Shown here: positions 53,500-61,489 of the stretch, piece by piece | How positions within the stretch are numbered: the stretch's first letter is position 1 | Layout of the letters: each line of letters starts with the position of its first letter | DNA from: Steroidobacteraceae bacterium | GTDB lineage: Bacteria > Pseudomonadota > Gammaproteobacteria > Steroidobacterales > Steroidobacteraceae | Length of the DNA: 64,000 bases | NCBI GenBank assembly: GCA_041395505.1 | Contig: JAWLAG010000001.1 | Span: 2,604,001-2,668,000 of the forward strand | Direction: 5' to 3' | Translations under genes and position numbers: made by a program | The notes under the pieces: generated by a model | What the model was told of the DNA's origin: nothing | Databases searched by the model: none | Seen by the model: the letters and a program-made list of their open reading frames with translations, nothing else

Positions 53500-54680
53500 C
53501 GCCGTGGCAGTGCCCAATGCAGCAGGAGCGCGCCGAGCGCGCCAGCGAGCAGCGATCCCGCGAGTACACCCGCCTTGGCAGCCTCGAAATACTGCGCAGG
53601 CGCAGTTTCGAAGGCGAGGCTCGCAATAAAAAGACTCATCGTGAAGCCGATCCCGGCAACGGCACTCAGCGCCAGCAATTGCAGTACCGGAATCGCGCTG
53701 CGCTTCGTGACAGGCATGAGCGCGTTGACGATGATCAAAGCGAGAAAGATCCCGAGCGACTTGCCGACGACCAGTCCGGTCGCGGCGCCCGTGGCAACAC
53801 CGGCTGGCAACTCGGCACTCTGTAATGCGCCAAGATCAAGGCCAGCGTTGGCCAGCGCAAACAGGGGCAATACACCATAGGCCACCCAGGGATGCAGCAG
53901 GTCTTCGATCAGGCTGGCGGGCGCGGGCGCGCTGCCCTTGTCCGGACGCAGCGGCAGCGCGAAGGCGGTTATCACGCCGGCGAGTGTCGCGTGAACGCCC
54001 GACTTGAGCACCGACACCCACAGCACGACGCCGAGCAGCAAATAGGCACCGGGCCGCATCACCGACGCGCGATTGAGAATCAACATGACGAGCACGACGA
54101 TGGCTGCAACCGCGAGCATTCGCGCAGACAAGTCTTCGGTATAGAAAAGGGCGATGATCACGATCGCCGCGAGATCGTCGATCACTGCGATAGCGGTCAG
54201 CAGGACCTTGAGTGCAAGCGGCACCCGGGCGGCAAAAAGCGCCAACACCGCCAGCGAGAACGCAATATCGGTCGCCGCCGGAATGGCCCAGCCGCGCAAC
54301 GCAATTGGATCGGCGCCGGTCCAATAGCTATACACCAGGGCCGGCAGCACGATCCCGCCCACGGCACCGGCAAATGGCAGAATGCGCTGCTGGAGGCTCG
54401 CTAGCTCGCCGGTCAGGAACTCGCGCTTGATTTCGAGGCCCACTAGCAGGAAGAACACGGCCATCAGGCCGTCGTTGACCCACATCAGCAAGGGTTTGAC
54501 GAGCTGGAAGTCGGCAAAAACAAAACCAACCCGCGTGCGCCAGAAGTCGTCGTAGATCGCGCCCAGCGGCGAATTGCTCACCAAAAGCGCCAACGCGGCG
54601 GCGCCCATGACCAGGAGTCCGGCGGAAGACTCCAGTTTGAGAAATTTGTTGAGCGCGCCTTGCAAGACCATGGCACGCAT
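53496..54680 (-). CDS. nhaA: Na+/H+ antiporter NhaA
   Basis: 394 aa; an ATG at 54671 is an alternative start. About eleven or twelve membrane helices are visible. The family signatures are VFFLLVGLEIKREFLTGEL, IPAATDIAFSLAVLALF (antiport Asp in TDIAFS) and AVIDDLAAIVIIALFY, with the paired Asp residues essential for ion binding. The region GIGFTMSLFIASLAFE is the conserved C-terminal helix. It exchanges protons for sodium across the inner membrane for pH and salt homeostasis. It overlaps the methyltransferase gene by 4 bp. Confidence 0.97.
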   Translation of the reverse strand: MRAMVLQGALNKFLKLESSAGLLVMGAAALALLVSNSPLGAIYDDFWRTRVGFVFADFQLVKPLLMWVNDGLMAVFFLLVGLEIKREFLTGELASLQQRILPFAGAVGGIVLPALVYSYWTGADPIALRGWAIPAATDIAFSLAVLALFAARVPLALKVLLTAIAVIDDLAAIVIIALFYTEDLSARMLAVAAIVVLVMLILNRASVMRPGAYLLLGVVLWVSVLKSGVHATLAGVITAFALPLRPDKGSAPAPASLIEDLLHPWVAYGVLPLFALANAGLDLGALQSAELPAGVATGAATGLVVGKSLGIFLALIIVNALMPVTKRSAIPVLQLLALSAVAGIGFTMSLFIASLAFETAPAQYFEAAKAGVLAGSLLAGALGALLLHWALPRR

Positions 54681-54760
54681 GGTACCGCGAATATGCGGCA
54701 GGATGCCCGGGATCAGGGACTGGCTGCTTGAATCCCTCGTGCCACCTGTGCAGAGCTTGC

Positions 54761-55309
54761 CTAGATGCTCTGCGCCTGGTATTCGAGTTCCTCGAGTTGA
54801 CGCGCGGCAATCACGCGATCACGAGTCAGCTCGATGCGCCGCAGCACTGCGACGGCGCGTTCCTTGTCGCTGGATTCCTTGTCAGCGATCACGCCATCGA
54901 CAGATCCCAGTTCGTGGTCGATCTGATTGAGTCGGTAGCGGGCGCGGTAGAGCGCCTGGCCAAGCGCGTAGGTCGCATGAAAACCGTTATCCGGGTCGTC
55001 GTCGCATACACCGTAGTAGCGCGAGCCTGAATTGCCGACCGCGAAACCGTTTTGCGCCGTGCAATAGGCCCCGAGCCCTGCGGCTCGTCCATCCAGATAG
55101 CGTGTGCGATCGGGTGCTACGCCGTGTTCGCCACAGGCCTTGGCGTGCGTGACGAGCCGGTCACCTGGAAATCCCTGCCGGCCATCGCGGTAGCCGATGT
55201 CGTACCAGTCGGCATAGCGACACTCGTCCTTGGACAGACTTGCACAACCTGTCTGCAGCAGCGTCGCGGACAGGACCAACAGACCCAACATGGATTTGAT
55301 GTTTCGCAT
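54761..55309 (-). CDS. DUF2799 lipoprotein
   Basis: 182 aa from the ATG at 55309. The leader ends in a lipobox (ATLLQTGCASLS), so Cys 20 or so is lipidated. The body has the DUF2799 pattern: CRYADWYDIGYRDGRQG, then HAKACGEHGVAPDRTRYLDGRAAGL, then YCTAQNGFAVGNSG. A helical C-terminal half follows (IELTRDRVIAARQLEELEYQ). The family is of unknown function and localises to the periplasm. It lies between the trans-sulfuration gene and nhaA on the same strand, with gaps of about 90 and 80 bp. Confidence 0.85.
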   Translation of the reverse strand: MRNIKSMLGLLVLSATLLQTGCASLSKDECRYADWYDIGYRDGRQGFPGDRLVTHAKACGEHGVAPDRTRYLDGRAAGLGAYCTAQNGFAVGNSGSRYYGVCDDDPDNGFHATYALGQALYRARYRLNQIDHELGSVDGVIADKESSDKERAVAVLRRIELTRDRVIAARQLEELEYQAQSI

Positions 55310-55402
55310 GGGGCATAGCTTGCTACCGCTGCAATGAATGGTCAGTGAACCGCAGCGGCTCAACCACGGTCCAACCGTGCCTGCGTCACAGCTTGGCGTC
55401 GT

Positions 55403-56704
55403 TCAGATTTTACTTAAACCGAGCTCGAGGTCCGCGATCAGGTCGTCCGCGTTTTCGATGCCTACCGAAATGCGAATCAGCGCATCCGTGACCCCCAACC
55501 GATCTCGCGTCTCCTTCGGCACGCCGGAGTGAGTCGTCGACGCCGGGTGAGAGATGAGTGTTTCCGTGCCACCCAGGCTCACTGCGAGCTTCATGACCGA
55601 GAGCGAGTCCAGGAACTGAAATGCCTCGCGTTCTCCGCCTCGAACAGTGAACGAGAAGGTTGATCCGGCGCTCTGGCATTGCCGCTCGAATACCTTGCGC
55701 CGTGGATCGTCGGCGGCGAGAAATCCGAGGTAATTCACCGCAGCGATCTTCGCATGATTGCGCAGATATCCGGCAACCTGCTGTGCATTGTCGGCCGATT
55801 TGTGCATGCGCAGCGCAAGCGTTTCCATCGAACGCATGATCATCCACGCGGTGTTCGGATCGAGCTGAGTGCCAAAACTCGAACGCAGCGCCCGGATCGG
55901 CCCGAGCGCCGCTTTCGAACCCACCACCCCACCTGCCACCAGATCTGAATGACCACCAACATATTTGGTGAGTGAATAAATCACGATATCGGCGCCATGC
56001 TCGAGCGGGCGCTGGTAAACAGGCCCGAGAAACGTATTGTCGACCGCGAGCATCGGACGCTCCCCGCCCTGCTCGGCCTGCAGCCAGTCTGCGCTCTCAC
56101 GCCACAATGCCAGGTCCACCAGGCCATTGGTCGGATTCGCAGGCGTTTCGGTCATAAGCAGGCTCACGCGACCACCGTTGTTGCGAGCCATGGCGAGTGC
56201 CTTTTCGGCGCCGCGTCGCACGGCCTTTGCATCGCAACCGTCACTCACGCTGACGCTGTGGATTCGATAATTGGGCAGCGTCTTCTCGAGCAAGGTCTCC
56301 GTGCCACCATACAAGGGTTGACTGCACAGCAGAACATCACCCGGCCGCGCATAGCTCCAGATCGTCGTCGAGATCGCGGACATGCCGCTGGACAACACCA
56401 TGGCCGTCTCACCGCCCTCCCACAACGCCAACCTGTCTTCGAGCACCTCCAGGTTGGGATTGTTGAAACGCGAGTAGACCAGCCCTGCTTCCTTGCCCGG
56501 CGGTGGCTGGCGCCGGCCGGACGTGTAGTCGAAGAAATCCTTGCCATCCTGCGCACTGCGGAACACGAAGGTGGAAGTCAGGAAAATGGGCGGCTTGAGC
56601 GCGCCTTCGGACAGGTTGGGGTCGTAACCGAAACCCATCATCTGGGTCTCGGGCGCCAGCGTGCGTTCGCCGACCTTGCGCTTGTGGTAGCTATCGTATG
56701 CCAT
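55403..56704 (-). CDS. Cystathionine gamma-synthase/methionine gamma-lyase family PLP enzyme
   Basis: 433 aa from the ATG at 56704 with GAGGA upstream; a TTG five codons earlier is unlikely. Family motifs are LKPPIFLTSTFVFRSAQDGKDFF, VYSRFNNPNLEVLEDRLALWEGG, MVLSSGMSAISTTIWSY, LMTETPANPTNGLVDL, and the PLP Lys in IYSLTKYVGGHSDLVAGG. The C-terminal SLGGTETLISHPASTTHS is the standard substrate-carboxylate site. The long N-terminal extension (about 30 residues) marks a branch near methionine gamma-lyase-like proteins. It could be a lyase on methionine, homocysteine or cystathionine. Only distantly similar to the enzyme at 25.1 kb. Confidence 0.9.
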   Translation of the reverse strand: MAYDSYHKRKVGERTLAPETQMMGFGYDPNLSEGALKPPIFLTSTFVFRSAQDGKDFFDYTSGRRQPPPGKEAGLVYSRFNNPNLEVLEDRLALWEGGETAMVLSSGMSAISTTIWSYARPGDVLLCSQPLYGGTETLLEKTLPNYRIHSVSVSDGCDAKAVRRGAEKALAMARNNGGRVSLLMTETPANPTNGLVDLALWRESADWLQAEQGGERPMLAVDNTFLGPVYQRPLEHGADIVIYSLTKYVGGHSDLVAGGVVGSKAALGPIRALRSSFGTQLDPNTAWMIMRSMETLALRMHKSADNAQQVAGYLRNHAKIAAVNYLGFLAADDPRRKVFERQCQSAGSTFSFTVRGGEREAFQFLDSLSVMKLAVSLGGTETLISHPASTTHSGVPKETRDRLGVTDALIRISVGIENADDLIADLELGLSKI

Positions 56705-56769
56705 GCGATCCTCGCTCAAATAAGGTTGGTCGTGTAATCGACCGATACCTCATTGTCGCGCAATGGGGA

Positions 56770-57765
56770 TCAGATCGTCACGACGATCTTGCCGATGGCG
56801 CGTCGCTCGGAAAGCTGCGCAATTGCATCACCGCCGCGCGCGAGCGGGAATCGCGCTTGAATGCGCGGTCGGATGCGGCCATCTCGATACAACTCGAGCA
56901 GCTCATCCACCAATCGTGCCGCGGCCTGCCGTTCACGCTGCAACCAGGCGCCGAAGGCGACCCCGACGATCTGACAGCTTTTGAGCAAGGGCAGATTCAG
57001 CGGTATGGCCGGGATGCCGGCTGGAAAGCCCATGACCAGAAAACGACCGCCCCAGTTGAGGCAACGCAGCGCGGGCTCCGAATAGCTGCCACCGACGTTG
57101 TCCGCCACCAGGTCGCAACCGCCGCCTGTGGCCAGTTTGAATTGCGCCGCGAGTTCGCGTTGTGCATTGCGATCGAGCGGGCCCGCCGGATAGATCAGTA
57201 CCTCGTCAACTCCGAGATCGCGAACGAAATCCGCCTTGGGCATCGATGAAACAGCGCCGATGATGCCGGCACCGTGGGCCCTGGCAATTTCGATGCTTGC
57301 AACTCCGAGCCCCCCGGCAGCACCCAGCACGAGCACGGATTCTCCCCGGCGTAGCTGACCGCGCCGCGTCAACGCATAGTGAGCTGTGCCGTAGGTCATC
57401 AGCAGGGACGCGGCCTCATCCATCGGCATGCCCGGGGGCACATGCAGGCACTCCGCTGCGGGCAGACGGAGGCGCTCGGCCAGAGCGCCGCTCACGCACC
57501 ACCCGAAGACCCGATCGCCGGCTTTGAACTTCTGTACGCCCGCACCTACTGCTACGACTGTGCCTGCGAACTCGCCGCCGGGCGCGAACGGCCGGGCAGG
57601 CCGACGCTGGTAGCGATCCGCGATGATCAGCACATCGGGGAAGTTGATGCCGACGGCCTCCACGGCTACGAGAACCTCGAGTACATCTGGCGCACCCGGG
57701 TCGGGTATGTCCATTAGGCGCAAAGTCTTGGGACCTCCGGGAGTCGTTGACATGAGTGCGCGCAT
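56770..57765 (-). CDS. Zinc-independent NADPH:quinone oxidoreductase, MDR family
   Basis: 331 aa from the ATG at 57765; a longer frame to 57876 overlaps the divergent gene's start region. The medium-chain dehydrogenase/reductase layout is clear: VEAVGINFPDVLIIADRYQ, PFAPGGEFAGTVVAVGAGV, then Rossmann VLVLGAAGGLGVASIEIAR and VADNVGGSYSEPALRCLNWGG. The zinc ligands of alcohol dehydrogenases are missing, as in quinone oxidoreductases and Yhdh-like acryloyl-CoA reductases. It uses NADPH to reduce quinones or enoyl-type substrates in the cytosol. It is 65 bp upstream of the trans-sulfuration gene. Confidence 0.9.
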   Translation of the reverse strand: MRALMSTTPGGPKTLRLMDIPDPGAPDVLEVLVAVEAVGINFPDVLIIADRYQRRPARPFAPGGEFAGTVVAVGAGVQKFKAGDRVFGWCVSGALAERLRLPAAECLHVPPGMPMDEAASLLMTYGTAHYALTRRGQLRRGESVLVLGAAGGLGVASIEIARAHGAGIIGAVSSMPKADFVRDLGVDEVLIYPAGPLDRNAQRELAAQFKLATGGGCDLVADNVGGSYSEPALRCLNWGGRFLVMGFPAGIPAIPLNLPLLKSCQIVGVAFGAWLQRERQAAARLVDELLELYRDGRIRPRIQARFPLARGGDAIAQLSERRAIGKIVVTI

Positions 57766-57874
57766 TCGCTCATTAAATCGCCTGCGTTGCGCCCGCGCCA
57801 CCCCAATTTGCCGTCGCATGCGGGAAGTGACGAACGGGATTGACAGCCATTCGCACGAGGCAGATTCTCCGCGC

Positions 57875-58987
57875 ATGACTCAAACACTCTGGATAGGCAC
57901 GCGCAAAGGCGTATTCACCTTGCGTCCGGATGCGCGCCGCCGCAGCTGGCGACTCGCTGGCCCGCAATTCTTAGGCCATGTCATCCACCACGTCGTCCAG
58001 GATCCACGCGAACCCAGGCGTCTGGTGATCGGCGCGCGCACGGGCCACCTGGGTCCAACGGTTTATCACTCGGCCGATCGCGGCCGCAGCTGGAAAGAAT
58101 CCGCTGCACCCCCGGCTTTTCGCAAAGCGGGTGATGGCGAAGCCGGCCGCGCGGTGCAGCGTGTTTTCTGGTTGACACCGGGCCACGCGGACGAACCGGG
58201 GGTCTGGTATGCCGGCAGTTCGCCGGCCGGCTTGTTCCGCTCGGCCGACCATGGGGATCATTGGGAACCCGTAACCGGATTCAACGATCACCCGATGCTC
58301 GCGCAATGGGCACCAGGCTCCGGTACACCAGACGGAGAGTTCCTGCACTCGATCCTGGTCGACCCACGCGACCCCGCACACCTATATATAGGGATCTCGG
58401 TCGGCGGCGTGTTCGAGTCGACGACGGCCGGCCGCGACTGGATGCCTCTCAATCTCGGTTGCGACGCCGACTGGCTGCCGAGCCCCGATACGGAGTTCGG
58501 TCACGACCCGCATTGTGTCGTGCAGCACCCGAAGCATCCGGACCGGTTGTACCAGCAAAACCATTGCGGCATCTATCGGCTGGATAGACCGCAACAGCGC
58601 TGGCAGCGAATCGGCCGCGCCATGCCGAAGAAGATCGGCGATATTGGGTTTCCCATCGTTTTGCACCGCGATGATCCGGATACTGCCTGGGTCGTGCCGA
58701 TGGATGGCACGACCGTGTGGCCACGCACCTCCATCGCTGGCCGACCTGCTGTCTACATGACGCGCAATGGCGGTCGGAGCTGGCAGCGCCAGGATCGCGG
58801 CCTGCCGCGCTCGAAAGCATGGTTGACCGTGCTGCGACAGGCCATGTGCCGCGACGACCACGATAACACCGGACTCTATTTCGGCACGACCAGCGGCGAG
58901 ATCTGGGCGAGCACCAATGCCGGCAGGAACTGGCGCTGTATTGCCCGTCACCTGCCGAGCGTGTTTTCAGTCACGCATGGGCGCTGA
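57875..58987 (+). CDS. Cytosolic Asp-box (BNR/sialidase-like) beta-propeller protein
   Basis: 370 aa from the ATG at 57875, without a signal peptide. It opens LWIGTRKGVFTLRPDA and contains several Asp boxes: SADRGRSW, SADHGDHW, TRNGGRSW and STNAGRNW, plus STTAGRDW. Between them are FGHDPHCVVQHPKHPDRLYQQNH and WVVPMDGTTVWPR, conserved-looking stretches rich in His and Asp. The sialidase arginine triad and catalytic acids are not recognisable, so glycosidase activity is doubtful; database names such as exo-alpha-sialidase would rest on the Asp boxes. The next gene, a ubiquitin-fold protein, starts inside its 3' end, so they are coupled. Confidence 0.85.
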   Translation: MTQTLWIGTRKGVFTLRPDARRRSWRLAGPQFLGHVIHHVVQDPREPRRLVIGARTGHLGPTVYHSADRGRSWKESAAPPAFRKAGDGEAGRAVQRVFWLTPGHADEPGVWYAGSSPAGLFRSADHGDHWEPVTGFNDHPMLAQWAPGSGTPDGEFLHSILVDPRDPAHLYIGISVGGVFESTTAGRDWMPLNLGCDADWLPSPDTEFGHDPHCVVQHPKHPDRLYQQNHCGIYRLDRPQQRWQRIGRAMPKKIGDIGFPIVLHRDDPDTAWVVPMDGTTVWPRTSIAGRPAVYMTRNGGRSWQRQDRGLPRSKAWLTVLRQAMCRDDHDNTGLYFGTTSGEIWASTNAGRNWRCIARHLPSVFSVTHGR

Positions 58988-59249
58988 GTGCAAGGTCAAC
59001 ATCCCTAGTCCGTTGCGATCGTACACCCACGATGCAGCAACCGTCGCGGCGCGCGGCGATAATGTCGATGCGATATTGCGTGATCTCGATGCCCGCTACA
59101 GTGGACTTCGCTTTCGCATCATCGATGAGCAGGACGCGATTCGCCCCCATATTCGCATCTATGTGAACGAGACGGTTGCATCTGACATCGGCATGTCGGT
59201 TCGACCGGGCGCTACGCTACACCTGATCTGCGCGCTGTCGGGCGGTTGA
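58977..59249 (+). CDS. MoaD/ThiS-type ubiquitin-fold sulfur carrier protein
   Basis: 90 aa from the ATG at 58977, overlapping the propeller gene by 11 bp. It has the beta-grasp layout of MoaD: VNIPSPLRSYT strand, an acidic helix ARGDNVDAILRDLDARYSGL, then RIYVNETVASDI, and PGATLHLICALSGG at the C-terminus. The terminal Gly-Gly is the site adenylated and thiocarboxylated by an E1-like enzyme. Whether it serves molybdopterin, thiamine or another pathway is open: there is no MoaE or ThiG beside it. The next gene encodes the matching E1-like enzyme and overlaps by 4 bp (TTGA). Confidence 0.92.
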   Translation: MGAECKVNIPSPLRSYTHDAATVAARGDNVDAILRDLDARYSGLRFRIIDEQDAIRPHIRIYVNETVASDIGMSVRPGATLHLICALSGG

Positions 59250-60367
59250 CCGTGGCGCTGTCGACGGATGACCTTGCGCGCTATCAGCGCCATCTGTCAC
59301 TCCCGGAGATTGGCGCCGAAGGACAGGAGCGGCTCGGTAACGCGCTGGTCGGCATCGTCGGCATGGGCGGCCTGGGCTCCCCCGCGGCGCTCTACCTCGC
59401 GGCTGCCGGCATCGGGCGATTGCGGCTCATCGACCACGATGCAGTTGACCTCAGCAATCTGCAGCGTCAGGTTCTCTACGCAACCGCAGATATTGGCGCG
59501 GCCAAGGTCGAGTGCGCCCGTGCACGCCTGCAGGCGCTGAATCCTGCCATCGAGGTCACGGCATGCAACGAGGCCGTGGGCGCGCTGAATGCCGGGCGAC
59601 TGCTCGGCGACTGCGACGTGGTCGTCGACGGCACGGATCGCCTTGCCGCACGCTACCTCGTCAATGATGCCTGCGTGCTGTTGGGGCGTACGCTGGTGAG
59701 CGCGGCGATTCATCGCTTCGAAGGCCAGATGCTGACGGTCGTTCCGGGAAAGGGACCCTGTTACCGCTGCCTTTTTGCGGAATCAGCCGACGGCCTGGTA
59801 CCGAACTGCGCCGATGCGGGTGTGCTCGGCGTATTACCCGGGGTCATGGGATGCCTGCAGGCAACCGAGGTCATCAAGCTCATCACCGCAATTGGTGAGC
59901 CGCTGGTCGGTCGGCTGCTGGTTTTCGATGCACTGGCCATGAGTTTCAGGCGATTTGCCGTCGAGCGACGGGTCGATTGTGCCGTCTGCGGCGATTCGCC
60001 GAGCATACGCACGCTCCGTTCCCATGCCGCTGCGACAGTTTCGCGCATGTCAGCGAGTGAGTTGTCACGATCCGCCGAACGGATCAGGCGCGGTGATCTC
60101 GCCGTCGTCGATGTTCGCGAAGAGCATGAATTCGTCGCAGGACATCTGCCAGGCGCGATCAATATCCCACTGGCGCAACTGCCGACGCGATTGCACGAAT
60201 TGCCGGTCTGCGAAGCGTTGGTGATGCTGTGCCGCAGCGGCGGCCGCAGCGAAGAGGCCTGTCAGGCCGCCTTGCGCGCCGGCGTGAACGGCGTATTCAA
60301 TCTCGATGGAGGCTTGCTCGCCTGGGCCCGCGACATCGACCCCTCGCTGCGCGTTGTCGATCCCTAG
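59246..60367 (+). CDS. moeB: E1-like adenylyltransferase (MoeB/ThiF) fused to rhodanese
   Basis: 373 aa from a TTG at 59246 (overlap TTGA); the GTG at 59252 is an alternative. The ThiF domain opens YQRHLSLPEIGAEGQERL, with the nucleotide-binding motif VGIVGMGGLGSPAALYLAAAG, RQVLY and VDGTDRLAARYLVNDAC. Zinc cysteines are in GPCYRCLF and DCAVCGD, and PNCADAGVLGVLPGVMG is the family's activation loop. The C-terminal rhodanese has DVREEHEFVAGHLPGAINIP and the active-site Cys in MLCRSGGRSEE. This matches MOCS3/Uba4-type enzymes that adenylate and then sulfurate the Gly-Gly tail of a ubiquitin-like protein, here probably the upstream one. Confidence 0.93.
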   Translation: MTVALSTDDLARYQRHLSLPEIGAEGQERLGNALVGIVGMGGLGSPAALYLAAAGIGRLRLIDHDAVDLSNLQRQVLYATADIGAAKVECARARLQALNPAIEVTACNEAVGALNAGRLLGDCDVVVDGTDRLAARYLVNDACVLLGRTLVSAAIHRFEGQMLTVVPGKGPCYRCLFAESADGLVPNCADAGVLGVLPGVMGCLQATEVIKLITAIGEPLVGRLLVFDALAMSFRRFAVERRVDCAVCGDSPSIRTLRSHAAATVSRMSASELSRSAERIRRGDLAVVDVREEHEFVAGHLPGAINIPLAQLPTRLHELPVCEALVMLCRSGGRSEEACQAALRAGVNGVFNLDGGLLAWARDIDPSLRVVDP

Positions 60368-60370
60368 AAA

Positions 60371-60988
60371 CTACGGTCCGGTCGCGCAGAGCCTCGGCAT
60401 TTCCGCGATCCTGTTCCAGGTCAGATCGAATTGGGCGATGGCCGCCTCGTCGGGTTCCTCGCCCTCGCCGCGCAGGAACACGGCGAAAACGCCTTCTCCA
60501 GCCTGGTCGAAAAACTGCACCCCGCGCACCGTTCCCTCGCGACCTTTCAGACGAACGGCGTAAATCGCGCCGAGCAGGTCGGGCCGGAGGTGACCGCTGA
60601 AATTGGCATGGCCGAGGTTGAAGTACTTGCTCTTGCTCGATGGCTCGCCCGCGACGATATCACTGCTGATCTCGAATACGTTGCCTGCTTTGATGATAAG
60701 CACCAGCGCGTGGTCCCAACCTGCCAGCGACGACCAGACGTCGGCGAAGTGCTCGCCCGCCACGCCGACGCTCATGCCCGGCGGCATGCCCGCGGCGACC
60801 TGTGCTTCGGACAGCTTCAACTGCGGCGCCGCGGCAAATGTCATGGGCGCCGGGCCGTCACCGTAAACAGCGGCTACTCGTGTCCTGTCGCCAGGCGATG
60901 GACACAGCGCGTCGGCCGCAGACTGCGCAAACAACGGGCTCGAGGCAATGACGCCAACTGACATGATGCAGGCAATGCTGATTCGCAT
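60371..60988 (-). CDS. Secreted HutX/ChuX-like protein
   Basis: 205 aa from the ATG at 60988, with GGGGGAGA just upstream. A signal peptide (ACIMSVGVIASSPLFAQS) precedes a soluble domain. The C-terminal half shows the pattern I know from HutX/ChuX haem carriers: an FEI...IV segment, KYFNLGHANFSGHLRP, then AVRLKGREGTVRGVQFFDQAGEGVFAVFLRG. The conserved FNL-G-SGH-R order is kept. Known HutX proteins are cytosolic and pass haem to the PPOX-fold enzyme HutZ; export is unusual. The histidines around HANFSGH could bind haem. A PPOX-fold gene lies 26 bp upstream on the same strand. Convergent with moeB. Confidence 0.68.
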   Translation of the reverse strand: MRISIACIMSVGVIASSPLFAQSAADALCPSPGDRTRVAAVYGDGPAPMTFAAAPQLKLSEAQVAAGMPPGMSVGVAGEHFADVWSSLAGWDHALVLIIKAGNVFEISSDIVAGEPSSKSKYFNLGHANFSGHLRPDLLGAIYAVRLKGREGTVRGVQFFDQAGEGVFAVFLRGEGEEPDEAAIAQFDLTWNRIAEMPRLCATGP

Positions 60989-61014
60989 GTTTATCTCCCC
61001 CGACCGGCTGTTGA

Positions 61015-61431
61015 TCAATTGCGTTCCTCGATACCGTAAATACGCCAATGTCGAGGTGTCAGCAAGCCAAGCTGCGTGCCCTCGGCGGACAGGCCGCGCT
61101 GGCGCTGTTCGAGACCGGCATCACCGAAGGCATTGCGTATCATTTCGTCCCACAGAACCTGCGCTTCGGCATCATGGCGCACTGCGACCGTGCCCCAGAC
61201 GATGACGTGCGCCATGGATCCGGGTCTGGCCATTGACACGCAGGCACGAGGATCACGCTCGAGATTGCGCACCTTCTGCTTGCCGGTGAGACTGAACAGC
61301 AGGTGATCGGTCGACAGCCCCATCATCAGCGGCGTGACATGCGGCGCGCCATCCCGGCCGATGGTGGCGAAATGAACCCAATCGGCCGGCGCATGAATTG
61401 CCTCGATGGCCTTGCGTAACTTGCTGTCCAA
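61015..61431 (-). CDS. PPOX-class (pyridoxamine 5'-phosphate oxidase-fold) protein
   Basis: 138 aa from a TTG at 61431, with AGGAG eight bases upstream and no ATG nearby in frame. The split-barrel flavin/deazaflavin pattern is visible: VHFATIGRDGAPHVTPLMMGLSTDH, LLFSLTGKQKVRNLERDPRACVSM, and a C-terminal TPRHWRIYGIEER. Similar proteins are called F420-dependent or PPOX class; the haem oxygenases HutZ and HugZ share the fold. No signal peptide. The HutX-like gene follows after 26 bp, suggesting a two-gene operon. Cofactor and substrate cannot be read from sequence. Confidence 0.85.
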   Translation of the reverse strand: MDSKLRKAIEAIHAPADWVHFATIGRDGAPHVTPLMMGLSTDHLLFSLTGKQKVRNLERDPRACVSMARPGSMAHVIVWGTVAVRHDAEAQVLWDEMIRNAFGDAGLEQRQRGLSAEGTQLGLLTPRHWRIYGIEERN

Positions 61432-61489
61432 ATCCGCAACTCCTGTCGTAATCCCATGTGCGCCGCATCAACCGCGGCGCTGTCGAGCA

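Noticed and set aside
57875..58987. True sialidase activity for the Asp-box propeller
   Set aside because: Asp boxes are structural only. The arginine triad and catalytic acids are not recognisable, and there is no export signal.
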